Positions 12,827 to 23,839 of a stretch of DNA of 64,000 nt are shown here, piece after piece; position 1 is the stretch's first letter; each line of letters opens with the position of its first letter. The DNA comes from Lepturacanthus savala (Eukaryota > Chordata > Actinopteri > Scombriformes > Trichiuridae), in NCBI GenBank assembly GCA_030544235.1, contig CM060470.1, positions 12,719,356 through 12,783,355 of the forward strand, written 5' to 3'. The notes under the pieces were generated by a model. The model searched no databases. It was not told the origin of the DNA and saw nothing but the letters and a program-made list of their open reading frames with translations. Made by a program: the position numbers and the translations under genes.

Positions 12827-13149
12827 AAATACCTGTTCATAGGTGCCACAAGTTGGTCACTCCAAAACACAGAAACTGGTTATACAACTAAATATTAGTT
12901 TAGTGATTCACCATGATTTATAGAGGAAATTATTTGAGTAAAGAAAAATGCAGACACTGCTAAAGCTTTGAACAGCCTAATCATTTTTCTTCGTTTTCTG
13001 TAAAGTAATTTCAAGTAATGTGTCTTCACATTTTGATTTAAGATATAAAACGTAATGTTCTCAATGCATCAAAATAAAAAAAAGGATTTACTCATGTTTT
13101 TAAGCACATTTCTGTTATTTTGAACAAAACTGTGCATGGTGTGGGATGT

Positions 13150-13450
13150 GAAAGTGCAGACACGAGAGCAGACAGGATAAAGTACAGTGGAATTTAATGG
13201 AAAAAAAACAACAAACCAAAATGTTAACAGGCAGACAAATAACCAGGTAACACAGAAGGCTACAAATAACGCAGCAGACGGTCCAACAAACATTGAAGAG
13301 AAAACAGGATATAAATGCACAAAGAACTAATGACAAACAGGCGGCTGAGGCACAGGTGAGGCACAAAGTAATCAAAAAAAGCAGTGAAACACAGGAAATC
13401 AAACCGGGGAAGACAGTGCAATCGATCAGGAACGAGAAAGGACGGTGACA
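13150..13450. mobile_element. interspersed repeat, same family as 53.45-53.79 kb
   Basis: A purine-rich plus strand with the ordered phrases TATAAATGCACAAAGAACTA, CAGGTGAGGCAC, GAAACACAGGAAATCAAA and a GACAGTGC end. The copy at 53.45 kb has the same order (AAATACACAAA, GAAACACAATGGGAAACAA, TGACATGACA). This is a widespread percomorph repeat whose full copies begin TGTCATG and end CATGACA. Here the ends are decayed. Purine richness gives long minus-strand open frames that are not genes. Confidence 0.55.
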
Positions 13451-13979
13451 GAATGATGGTGCTTCCGATTTTATACTGATGATACTGCGATATATATTGC
13501 CCTGTCTGTACAAAATCAAGCTCTTTGTCAGCTGCAACTTTAACCAAAATCAGATTAATGAATTGGACTCTGGATGCTATGTGTTTTAGCAGGTGAAGCA
13601 GCACACTTCATAGCATGCTATTCAGAAGCTATTTTGGTATAAATTGGCTGGTAAGGACTGTAAATGGCAAACCTTTGAGATATCCGGTTGCTCCCATCTT
13701 AGAGTCATGGAATAAGACTGTGGTCATTCTGCCAAAAGAAAATGTTTCCTTAACGTTTATTTAATTTCAAGCCACCGTGACCATACAGCATGCACGTGCA
13801 CGGGAGGAGTGACAGTAGGCCGCGCGATTGCGACATTTGAACCATATCGGGGGCTCAGGAGGACGCAGCAGTCAGAACAAACAAATTACACACAATCCTT
13901 CCACTCGTGCAAAAAGAATATGAGAGGAAACAAGCAATCTAAATTCAATTTGCGTGTGCCACAGGCAGATTAAGAGCCG

Positions 13980-14660
13980 GCCGGGCCTACATACAAATGG
14001 CTCGGTGCAATAAAAAACAAAAAAAAAAAAAAAACAGTGAATGCTAATGGTTTATTTCGTGTACTGCAGACCGACCTCTGCGTGCACACGATCGCAGAGG
14101 GGTCGATACGGCGCGGTGTCCCTCCTGTTTGCTCGGATGATCTTATGCAGCGAGAGAACTAATATCTTTGAGCTGTCAGCAAACACAAACAGGTGCCGAC
14201 GAGCGTCTGCTCGCGGTGACTCAACCGCGCGCTGTAGGCTTCGCGGGAGTCGTGTTTACGCCAATTTGGGGGTAAACACACTGCGGCAGAAGTCTTCGCC
14301 TTGAGGAAACTCTGTTGTGTCTGCAGGGGGCTGGGGGCGGTTTATGCAACGTGCCGTTTGACGAGCTCACAAGAAAAGTGGAAAAGAATAAATAAAAATT
14401 AAGCCCGGAGAATGCGGCATCTCCCCTCGCTGTCACCATTGATTGAATTAGCAGTCGGCGAGCAGCCCCATCGATTGAGCAAGTAGTGCAGAGGCAGCCA
14501 CTCTGGCCCCCATTAATATCACCCTCCGCACAGCGCTGCTGTTCTCTTAGCAACAGACGGTCATCCTAATGTACCTATAATGCACTGATCCGCAGCCCTG
14601 GGGATGGCCGCTGATTGGCAGGCATGCTAGGTCCTGCTCCCTTCCTGTCCATTTGCGTCA
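13980..14660. promoter_or_regulatory. CpG-rich, CNE-like block
   Basis: Highest CpG density of the left half: GCCGGCCGGG at 13976-13985, then CGATACGGCGCGG near 14103 and TCAACCGCGCGC near 14221. A non-repetitive segment (about 14400-14640) follows, carrying ATTGATTGAATTAGCA, CCCCATCGATTGAGCA, CCCATTAATATCACC and CTGATTGGCAGGCATG. Those motifs suit PBX/HOX, TALE and NF-Y/NFI factors. No splice-site pair or coding frame is convincing. An unannotated promoter is possible because of the CpGs; an enhancer is equally likely. Confidence 0.45.
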
Positions 14661-14869
14661 CCGTGGGAAGCAGAGATGGAAGAGGGAAGAGCGGGGAGTG
14701 ACGGGATGTGAAAATAAACCCCAAAAAAAAAAGACGAGGGGGGATGGTGGTGAAAGAGCGAGCGAAGGGGGGGGAGATGTGGAGCAAGATAAATGGCAGT
14801 GATAAATGGCAGGGAGAGGGGAGGCCGGGTGTGGAGAGAGGGTGAAATGGAAATTTTGATAAGAAAAGT

Positions 14870-15110
14870 AATGATGGCGTAATGGATGCTAAGAATATAT
14901 TGGAGCTTGCATCCGCATACCGGGGGAGCGAAAAGGAGTCGAGCCGGTCAGCGAAACAAGATTTTTATTAGCATTTTTATCTCTTATTTATTTACGAGCA
15001 GAGTAGAAAGACAGACTCCGGGAGACAAAGGAGAGAAAGCTGTGAGGAGATTTGATCTTAGACCGGTGGAGGCACAAATGTGATTCCCCCAAAACTTTAA
15101 CAGTCCGGGA
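14870..15110. promoter_or_regulatory. candidate conserved non-coding element
   Basis: Complex unique sequence with TTTTTATTAGCATTTTTATC and TTATTTATTTACGAGC, bracketed by purine-rich DNA. Homeodomain and forkhead-like cores are visible. No coding frame is supported. Confidence 0.3.
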
Positions 15111-15138
15111 TTGGTGAAGTTTAACTTTATATAACTTT

Positions 15139-15164
15139 TTGTTGTTGTTGTTGTTGTTGTTGTT
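15139..15164. repeat. (TTG)n microsatellite
   Basis: About eight uninterrupted GTT/TTG triplets. Confidence 0.95.
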
Positions 15165-15620
15165 CCTTCCTAAAAGTTTTCAATTGATTTATAAAAGCAG
15201 ATTATTGGGCTGGCTCTGATATCACACCCATGATGGCAAGTCTTTTAGCTACGATTCCTGAGATTCAGGGAGACAGGAATTGATATTCTCACCTCTCAAA
15301 ATAAAAATGTTAAATATGGCCGCCTTGGCGACATAGATACCTGGCTCTTCCACGGAGGGCAATCCATAAGGATGTGAAATGGTGGTGGGTGGTGACTGAG
15401 GAAATATGGTTTGTCATGGGTGTGGGTGGGGGATAAGGAGACGAATATGAATAGTGGGGTTAAACAGGGTTTGAGTGGGAGGCACGGGGTCATCAGGGGC
15501 CGCTGAGGCGTTGGTTTACTTTGTGCAATTCCAGGGGATTAGGGCCTCCGCAAGCGCGGGTAATGCATGCATGGCCTAATTATTCAACGTCTGGTGGTGG
15601 ATTGATGACACGCCGAGATT

Positions 15621-16038
15621 ACACACACACACACACACACACACACATCACATCAGCAGCACCGCCACCTCTGGGGAGGGAAAACAAGGGGAGCGGAGGA
15701 GTGAAAAGCCCGGGGAGGTGACCGGGAGGCTGAGAGGGGGAATGAGAGAAAATGAAGATGAATAATTAAGATTTTAAAGTGCATTTGAAATGTAGAACAT
15801 TAGGGCTGAAAAGGAAAATAAAGAGTCACCCTAGGAGGAGGAAGCAGAGTGATGCACCTTTGGAGAAGTGGAATAAAAAAAAAAGGAGAAAGGAGGGAGA
15901 GTTGGAGTAGGGCTTTTGATTATGTAAAGCACAGCCAGTTGCAGAGAGAGTGTTGAGAGGCTGTCATCCTCACATCAAGGATTTTCTCTTTCTCTCTCTC
16001 TCACACACACACATGCACGCACACACACACACACACAC
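15621..16038. repeat. (AC)n and (TC)n(AC)n microsatellites
   Basis: An AC tract (about 15621-15648) and a compound TC-then-AC tract (about 15986-16038) flank about 340 bp of purine-rich, gene-free sequence. Confidence 0.9.
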
Positions 16039-17170
16039 CTAGACACATATTAGAACCTAGTATGGCAGACAAATGAATAAAATGCATGTGTCTTCTGTGC
16101 ATGCTGCTTCTGTATGTGTGTGTGTGTGCTGCTGCTATAGCATGGCTGACTGGATGAATAACTAAGAGGCTTGATAATGAGCAACCTGTGAAAAAGAATC
16201 TGTCTGAAGTCGACACTTCAGAAGAAAATCCCATCCTTTTCTATCAAAGAGTAAAAGTAAAACACACATTGTGTTTTTCCTCCCCCCTTTGAGACTGGCT
16301 TGCTCTTTAATTAGGCTTAATTAAGTAATTGTTTAATGTTGCTGCATAAAGTTTGATGAAGCAAGGAACACAAAGACAGTTTATATAGATGATCTGAACT
16401 TGGAAAAAAAAGTGAGTGATTATTGGACAGAAAGAAATAACTCAGCGTTATTGGAATATTACGATCCAGTGTTTTAGAGCTTGTGTCATACGACACTAGA
16501 TCACTAAAAGCCACTATAATTATGCTGTGTAAAGTGTAAAATGTGTTGCAGATAATCAAACCAGCAGTTTTCGCTACCTACATTTTCATGTCCAGTGCCC
16601 ACTGCTACTTAAAATACATTACTGATATAAACAAACCAGGTTCCAAAAAATCAAACCCAACATTGACAACTACGGCAAACACTGTGGGTCAAAATTGAAC
16701 TGCAAGTCATCAGAAACAGTTCTTTTCTGCCTTTTACTTTATGAAGGTTGAGAGAGTAGCATCACCAGTGTCACAGTAGTAGTGAGAGATGAAAAGAGAG
16801 AAGCCAACCAGAGCAACCTGCAAGTACAAGACATTCATTTTACATTTTTATTAGAAAAATGTACACAGCTTAGGGTATTTTTTATCAATAAAATTCTTCA
16901 GAATACAGAAAATAGAGTCTTTAAAACTTAAATTGTCCAGGTGTGGGATCCCCAGGCAGGCATTGCCTCGAGGTACCAGGTATTCCAACTAATCTTAACT
17001 TTTGGAAGTAGAAGTTAGGACAATTCCACTGTAGAGAACAATTGGGAAGAAGTTCATTACATCTCTGAATTATCAGTTATACAACTCGACTCTCAGATCC
17101 CAACGGGTCTCGGCTAAAAATACCAAACATGGCAGTAGTTCAGAAACTGTATCGGAGAGAAAATTAATAA
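16039..17170. other. gene-free stretch
   Basis: AT-rich unique sequence with no exon, RNA gene or recognisable transposon. A palindromic BamHI-like word and a CTCGAGGTACC word near 16945-16975 are incidental. Confidence 0.5.
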
Positions 17171-17460
17171 CGTGATTGCTTACATTCCACTGTAGTCAGT
17201 AGCAATCCTGGCTATAGCTGCTTTGTGGGATTATGTGCCGAGTATCGTTCGGCTTCGCTTCACGCACCGCCTCACACGAACCAGCATCATTTGCATCCTC
17301 TATGGGCCCCCAAATCACATCGGCCTGAAAATGTTTTTGACCAATTTTCTTTTGGATGGATTGTCCACCATCTTGGAAACATGGATTCCAGTTCTCTCAA
17401 AGGGGAGTATGTCCCCTTTGATTAGCAGATTAGGCCGGAATAACTTCGCATGATTTACAG
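17170..17460. promoter_or_regulatory. candidate conserved non-coding element
   Basis: About 290 bp of complex sequence free of repeats, including GGGATTATGTGCCGAGTATC, CAGCATCATTTGCATCCTC (an octamer-like ATTTGCAT core), CCAATTTTCTTTTGGATGG and TTTGATTAGCAGATTAGGCC. An OCT/POU site, Otx/Pitx-like GGATTA cores and TAAT-like cores sit close together. A 76-codon plus-strand frame crosses it but has no domain signature. It ends abruptly at a hAT-type terminus. Confidence 0.45.
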
Positions 17461-17545
17461 CAGTGTTTTTCAATCCTGCTGACAGGGCACCTCATTCACC
17501 TCAAATGATTGAGTTGTTATAAGGAGAAGGAAGGAGAAGAATTCA
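17461..17545 (+). mobile_element. hAT-type terminal fragment
   Basis: The segment begins CAGTGTTTTTCAATCCTGCT and continues through CACCTCATTCACCTCAAATGATTGAGTT. CAGTGTTTCCCAACCCTG is a typical hAT end, and CCTGATTCACCTCAAATGAT is an internal phrase of a fish repeat with that end. Only the first 80 bp or so remain. Confidence 0.6.
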
Positions 17546-17777
17546 TATTTTCTTTATGTTTATATTTCTTTTCTTTATGGGCTCTTTAGCAACATCACTG
17601 GGTTTCCACCTCTCAGTCAAAGACTTAGAGAATAAATGTGCTGGAAATAAGACCCGAGCGGCAACAACCCGCTCATACAATACAGTGATGTCATGTCTTT
17701 ACACATTTTCAATGTTCTTTCTTAGAGCATGTGCATATATACATATATAAAGACATACTTGAACATATGGGCATATT

Positions 17778-17779
<2 letters not shown>

Positions 17780-17809
<30 letters not shown>
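17780..17809. repeat. (TA)n microsatellite
   Basis: About 30 bp of pure TA repeat; nearby CA-rich words at 17850-17885 are degenerate. Confidence 0.95.
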
Positions 17810-17814
<5 letters not shown>

Positions 17815-18259
17815 TTTAGGTCACAATTTACTCTTTTTATTTCTGTCAAAATACACACACATACATGTTATGCATATACACACATTGAGAACACAAGAAC
17901 TCACCACATAATAGGACTCCTGATTTGTTTGTGACAAAGAGCTCAGCAGGTGATCCAAGACAAAAGGACACATGAGTGTTTGTGTACAGACCAACCTCGT
18001 ACTCACTCTCTGGGTGTGTTCGGGATGATGCGTCACCGACCCACCCACCCCCACACCACACATACACGGATCAAGTGTGTGGGAGAAGTGTCTTGCGCCA
18101 TGCGGATGATCGTTTTTCAGCCCTAAGGAGTGTGGGAATACTAGGAGATAGTGTTTTGGGAAAGCACCTATTGGGAAGGATAACAGGGAGGTATGGAAGT
18201 GTGTTAATGCTATGTGTATTTATTGCGAGACTTAAGTCAATTGTAGTCAATGAATGTGA

Positions 18260-18590
18260 TCTGAGCTGAGGGAGTGGCATCAAGAGTAATGACTCTGGCT
18301 CCCTAATTGACATGTGTATCTGTGTCTCAGCGCACACACGAAATGCATATTCACAGATGCTGAAATTTAAAGCCCACAGGGGTGATTGCACCACACACAC
18401 ACACACGCTTGCGTGCGCATACACACGCACAACTGTTCAGAAAGCGTTTTGTGCGTGACGCGCGCTCGCAGACTGCACTCAGCAAAATAAAAATCTCATT
18501 ATGCTCATGAACCTGAAGGTATGAGAGCAGTCTCTCATCTCAACCCATGGCCTGGAATATTAAAAGGCTTTCTGCTTCTCTCCAGCTCCC
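18260..18590. promoter_or_regulatory. candidate conserved non-coding element
   Basis: Complex sequence interrupted by one CA tract (about 18392-18407). It includes GCATCAAGAGTAATGACTC, CTCCCTAATTGACATGTG, CGAAATGCATATTCACAG and ATCTCATTATGCTCATGA. TAATTG homeodomain, ATGCATATTC POU-like and AP-1-like TGACTC cores are present. No coding frame is supported. Confidence 0.35.
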
Positions 18591-18599
18591 CTGCTCCTC

Positions 18600-19390
18600 A
18601 CTCTCTCTCTCTCTCTCTCCCCCTCTGCATACATATGACTGCATCTCTCCATTTCCACACTCGCTCGCCTTTGGGATCAAACGCACTCACGGTACCCCAG
18701 GGGCCCGGGCTGGAAATGAATTGCAATTACAGCCCTCTTTTTCTCACAGTCTTTTCTTATTATTTCATTGGGGTCTTCCTTTTGCTTTTTATTCTCCTTC
18801 TTGACTCCTGGATCTATGTGTATTTTATATACATGCATATATGCACACATATTGTACGAATACTTCCATTTGAGTACACAGATATGAAGTACTATTATGA
18901 TACTTTGAGTTTGTATTATTTTTCCATAAATATCATCTGTTATTTGAACAACATTCCTCAGTCGTTATTTCTTATAAATGTGTGACTGTCACAGGTTTTA
19001 CTGCAGTACGAACACAAATTTAACAAAAATCCTGACATTTAACATTAGTGCTTTTATAAACATGGCACCACATGAAACTGACAGGAAGACCTCACACGCA
19101 TGCACGCGTGAAATGTGCAGATGGCCTATTATTTCATCCCCAACTACATCACAAAACATCATCCACCCGCAATCCATCCGCACCAATGTTTTTTGACCAA
19201 TTTTCAAAACCACGTCCGCCCACCGTTAGCAAATTTTTGTTTTCGGTCTATTACACACTACTGATTCACCATCCACTTGAATTTAATTAAAATGTTATTT
19301 TTTTTTGTTTGTCACGTCGGCTGCCCGGGCCACAGACACCGGGGCTGCAACCCGGAACCCACGGCTGCAACAGCCAACTGCGCATCTCTA
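18600..19390. other. gene-free stretch
   Basis: Starts with a CT tract (about 18600-18620). Remaining sequence is AT-rich and shows no supportable exon. A 154-codon plus-strand frame from 18521 is rich in Ser, Leu and Tyr because of pyrimidine-rich DNA and has no motif. Confidence 0.5.
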
Positions 19391-19399
19391 ACACACACA

Positions 19400-19645
19400 C
19401 ACACACACTCAGTGTCCGTAGCACTCTGACATGGCTACAGCTGGGAATCTCATACCTCGGCTCTAGTATGCGGAGAAGACGCCAGTATTCCAAATTATCT
19501 ACCAAGGACAGCTGCTGGTCATCCAGAGCAATATACTCGACAAGAGCGTCTGTGACTTTGACCACATGTGGGTTGTCTCTGGACATTTTGTCCTGCTTAG
19601 ACAACGTCTGCTGCAGAGTTGGTTGTGTCTTGTCGGTGTCATGAT
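19400..19645 (-). pseudogene. hAT (ZBED-like) transposase fragment
   Basis: Read on the minus strand from about 19645, an open frame encodes TQPTLQQTLSKQDK, then VVKVTDALVEYIALDDQQLS, then NLEYWRLLRILEPRYEIPS. This is the region just after the BED finger of hAT transposases and domesticated ZBED proteins, whose hallmark is IALDDQPxSxVExxGFxRLxxxLEPRYxxPSR. About 80 residues are preserved without a stop. Both sides are lost: the N-terminal finger is absent upstream, and the downstream end runs into a CA microsatellite (19391-19409). A whole hAT transposase is about 600-700 residues, so this is a small relic rather than a gene. The final cysteine where an arginine is usual (PSC for PSR) also suggests decay. 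Confidence 0.78.
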
Positions 19646-19678
19646 TTAACTCGTTATATCCTGCATGTTCGTGGCAGG

Positions 19679-19719
19679 ATTTCAGATGTTAAGATGATAA
19701 CATCTGAAATGTTATCATC
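19679..19719. repeat. two overlapping perfect hairpins
   Basis: Arms ATTTCAGATGTTA (19679-19691) and TAACATCTGAAAT (19698-19710) pair exactly over a 6-nt loop. A second pair, GATGATAACAT (19693-19703) and ATGTTATCATC (19709-19719), also pairs exactly over a 5-nt loop and shares bases with the first, so only one can form at a time. The structure lies just upstream of the hAT fragment's reading direction. Confidence 0.9.
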
Positions 19720-19739
19720 CTTTGTTTTTGTTGCTCTCA

Positions 19740-21130
19740 TTCACCCTAGAGTAGTTCCAAACTGATATGACTAAAGTGGTATATGTGTTGTAGTATCAGT
19801 GGCACTTTATGAGTATGAGTACTCCAGTATCAGACCGATGCATATACATATGTGTGTGTAGTTTTCAGGGACAGAACAGAGAACATTAGCATACGCACTA
19901 TTACTAGACTGTGCATATTGACTCCCACATACCACTGGCTCGTGGTATGTAGGAGGCAGCTGTGGAAGAGGCAATGGTCTATCTATCCATCTATCTATAG
20001 ACATGCACTTCATTATGTAAATGTGACAGCAATTCTTTGTAAGTGCAGAGTCACTTTTTTCAAAGTCTCAGCTTTAATCTTAGTCGGCTGGATCATTTCA
20101 TAACAAAGCACAAATCTGCATTGAACGTGCTCACTTTCATGTAAAAGCTACTGCAGCAGGTTACATTACTGTACAGAGACATGGTTCTTCTCAATTGCTT
20201 TGGTTCATTTCTTTAAACAGACAAACATCCGACAAAGCTGCAGATGCATCTGTGAGAGTAGCCTGCATGGTTCACCACAACACCATAGCTCAGCTGCAAA
20301 AGGTCATTTTCTCAGAGGATAGGTCAGTGCCCTCAAAATGAAAAGCTCCTTTGGCATTCTGTAAATAATAAAATGTTTATATATTGTATCAGTTTGGCAT
20401 TGAACCCTGGAAATATTGCTCACATCCACATTTCACTCCTTGCCCATTTCTTCATTGACGCTGAATGTTTTTGTCTAGCTAACTGAATGTTTTGTGTCAA
20501 ATTGAAATGACAATTTCAACAGTGCAAGGTTTTGCATCACACATTGCACACTCACTGCCATGGAAACTGTTACTGTATTTTTATTCACATGAAGTAACTA
20601 CTGTTCATCGCAATAAACAGAGAACCAGCACAGCACAATATACTGTAATACAAATGTACATCAATACAAAGGCAATGAACATCATGTATAGATGACATTA
20701 GTTCACCTGACAGGCAATTTACCAATTTGACAGCTCTTCCAAGGCATGCCTATTACTGTGATGGTATACATGGTATATATGCCTGTCAGATTTTGACAAT
20801 TGAATGGAATGTTGTGAATATGATGACTTGCACAATTAAATGAGGTCTACATGTTTTGGAGGATACAAATATCCATGAGAAGAAGATAGTCAATTTGTTA
20901 TGTGCAAACTATTGACAATTGTAGTTACTCATTTGCAAAGATGTGCTGAGCCATTTGTAATGTCCTGGAAGGAATGGGAAATTCCAGTCTGCTGTGAACA
21001 AATGCCCAGTGGTTTGAAGGTTTGTACATGATTTATTTTAGAGGGCTGTAATGAACTAATTATGTTTTATCAAACGTCTTTAATACAAAACAATGAGATG
21101 AATGAGCACAAGAAAAGAGTCCATATATAC
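19740..21130. other. gene-free stretch
   Basis: Unique AT-rich sequence. A short TATC-type tetranucleotide run sits near 19979-19998. No exon or RNA gene is supported. Confidence 0.5.
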
Positions 21131-21131
21131 A

Positions 21132-21165
21132 CAGTACCGGTCAAAAAGTATGGACACACTTTCTC
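21132..21165 (+). mobile_element. solo Tc1/mariner-type terminal repeat
   Basis: CAGTACCGGTCAAAAAGTAT followed by GGACACACTTTCTC is the outer end of a Tc1-type fish transposon (consensus CAGTACCGGTCAAAAGTTTGGACACAC). It has one extra A. It sits 600 bp from a second copy in the same orientation (21748) and continues into a GA-rich tract. Confidence 0.75.
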
Positions 21166-21747
21166 GGGAAGATGAGAGAGAGAGACAGAAAGAGAGAGGG
21201 AAGATAAAAAATGCAAATTAAAATATATTATGAAAATGAAATAAAAAAAAAACAATAAAAAGAAGATAAAATGGATAATTATCTTGTATGCACAAAGAAG
21301 AGAAAATTAGTTTAACAAACCAAAGCAGTGGGAGTGAGGCCATTTTAAAGTGGCACTCTGCAGATTTCACATATTAAGTTCAGTATATTCATCTTGAGGA
21401 GTACTACATGCAGTTTTTCCCCAATACTTGAACTATATCTCTGCTTGGGCTTGAGAGTCTCTCGTTGTGGGATTTGAAGGCAGGTGAGATTTAGGAGGCA
21501 GATGGGTTGTAATGGGTGATGCAACTGCATTATGGGGATTGTACAATCCAGCATTTTTGGACCCGGACCCATATTAGTCACTATATCAATTTTTATATCT
21601 TCATGTGCACAGCATTACATTGCTGTAGCATGGTTGAAATTGTTCCAGAGATTTATCTCCACAACCGTGATAATAATCACACCAGCAGTTTCCCTCCCTT
21701 CACTTTCCACCTTCACCCCCTGCCAACGGCATAATTGAAAATATGTA

Positions 21748-21824
21748 CAGTACCTGTCAAAAGTTTGGACACACTTTCTCATTCAAGTCAATGGGAAGGT
21801 GTGTTCAAACTTTTGACTGGTATT
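21748..21824. mobile_element. Tc1-type fold-back (both termini, no interior)
   Basis: The left terminus begins CAGTACCTGTCAAAAGTTTG after a TA. The right terminus ends CAAACTTTTGACTGGTATTT, its near-exact inverted partner. The two arms (about 33 bp each) are separated by only a few bases, CATTCAAGTCAAT, so the whole transposase interior is missing. This is a minimal fold-back MITE of a Tc1/mariner family. Confidence 0.85.
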
Positions 21825-23340
21825 TTATATGCAGGAAATTCTGCAGTATGTGAAAAGAGATAAGAGTAAGAGGCCCAACTTGACGTCTCGTCTATGCTCG
21901 TGCCCTGTCAGATATTAAAAATCTGCAAAAATTTAAAATACATTGAATATATCTATGGTATTTCTACTTCCTATGTGCCCCAAAACCCTGCCAGCATTGT
22001 TTCTCCTTGTGTAATGTTCAACTGAAGCCACCATGAACCTTCCTCGTGCACAGCCAGCAACAGCACATATTTGTATTTATCTATATGTTGAGATAAAGTG
22101 TGTGTACTATTACCTCCAGTCAGATCATTAGAAGGAACTACAAGGCAACGACCACTACAAACACAGATTAATGACGTTTCCAGGGAAGCGTCATGTAGCC
22201 TGCATCACTTTGAAGCTACTTCCTGTGATGTCAGCTAAAAGGCACATTTGTGTCAGCATTTAGCAGGTAGATAGCCTTTGATTTCTGCAAACGAAAAGGT
22301 AGAGTGGTTTTACCATATGCTACAAACTGTCAGTTTGGGTTTCATTGAATATGTGAGAGCATGTCTGGTTTCATTTTGTTAAAACTTTTAAGTACACACA
22401 CATAAATGTCCTTCTATTGATTACTAAACATGTATGACATCTTTGGATCAACCATGCTGGACAAACTGGACAAATGATTGAGAGTTTGTTGTAGTATGAC
22501 ATCAGTGCTGAAAAAGGTTGGCCTCAAGATTGTGTGTGTTCCAAGAATGTGCGAAAAAAGCGTTTGGGAAGGGGGGGGCCCCATATTGATCCTAAATGAT
22601 GACAGTTCTCTCTGATCTCAGTAGGACCCACACCCCCACCATTGAGAAATCCGCAGCCAGTCCCTATGGCAACCAGCATGTGCAACACTGTGTGTGTGTG
22701 TGTGGGAGGGGGGGGGCATCTCTGCAGAGTTATCATTATGCTCCTCCCCTACCTTCATCTGCTGCTCTTTTCTCTCTTCCGTCCTCACTCTACCTCTGCT
22801 GTTTTCTGTCCTTCAAAGACCCGGTTACTGTGTGCTCGTGTATTTCTATCTTTGTAAGGATACATCTGAACACAAGAGAGTTAGGACATTAGTGGGAAAT
22901 GAGAACATTTTGGCCAATCATCTCTTTTTTTTCTAAAAAGGCTTAAAGTCATATGACCCTTCCGTTGCAAAAGTAGCCTCAGAGTCATTACTGCAGAAGA
23001 ATCTGGTGGCTGATTTATGTGTCGCGCTCTCAAGTGCTGCCACTATTACAGCAGTGTCAGAGTAGAACTGAACGCGTTTCCACAGACAGTGAAATCAGAG
23101 ATGTTTGGGTTGATTATGGTTGTCAGTCGCCCCCTCTGACACATTAATGTAGCCCGTGTGAACTACGTGGAAGATTTGCAACCTGAACACTAGTCTGAAA
23201 TCGGTTATCACACATTGGGCAGAAAACCCTGTGCTTCCATCCCACAGATCAGATTCATGCAGGAATTACTTACTGGCTTTTGATTTAAATCATCAAACCT
23301 CCATGATTTATTGCATTTTAAGCAGTAACATTCTCTCATA
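21825..23340. other. gene-free stretch
   Basis: No supportable exon. Contains a G run (22570-22578), a short TG tract followed by a G-rich run (about 22689-22716), and otherwise unique sequence. Plus-strand frames at 22596-22936 come from pyrimidine-rich DNA. Confidence 0.5.
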
Positions 23341-23341
23341 T

Positions 23342-23378
23342 ATGGATACATTCTCTCATATAGAGAGAATGTATCCAT
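23342..23378. repeat. perfect hairpin, 16-bp arms
   Basis: Arms ATGGATACATTCTCTC (23342-23357) and GAGAGAATGTATCCAT (23363-23378) are exact reverse complements over a 5-nt loop ATATA. The motif ACATTCTCTCATA is also present just upstream (about 23329-23341) as a direct repeat. Confidence 0.92.
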
Positions 23379-23726
23379 TTGTGGCTCTTAAATTAATAAC
23401 TGTAATATGACAATGGTAAAGCAAAGTAAACTTTATTTTAGTACCATGAATACACCTAGGTGACATTTAAGGCTGTATTCAAACCAAATTCAGCAAGACT
23501 GCACCTTCTCGCAAGGTTGTGCCAAGGTGTGGACATGTTTATTTCACCTTTAGAGCCCAACAGCTATGAAATAGTCAGAAAATAACATTTTATTTCTCAG
23601 ATTCATTGTGTTGTTCTCACTACTGCCGATTGCTCCCTTCATTCTGTCTGTCACACACTCTACAACTGGCAGTCTCTCGCGGGAGGTCCGACCTGACCAC
23701 AGGCCTTCAGAGGAATGAGAATATAG

Positions 23727-23834
<108 letters not shown>

Positions 23835-23839
23835 CAAAT

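Noticed and set aside
13115..13604. Overlapping Cys/Leu/Phe-rich minus-strand frames of 83-140 codons resembling membrane proteins
   Set aside because: They fall on the purine-rich interspersed repeat, whose complement naturally encodes hydrophobic residues; the same effect is seen at the 53.45-kb copy (53360-53807).
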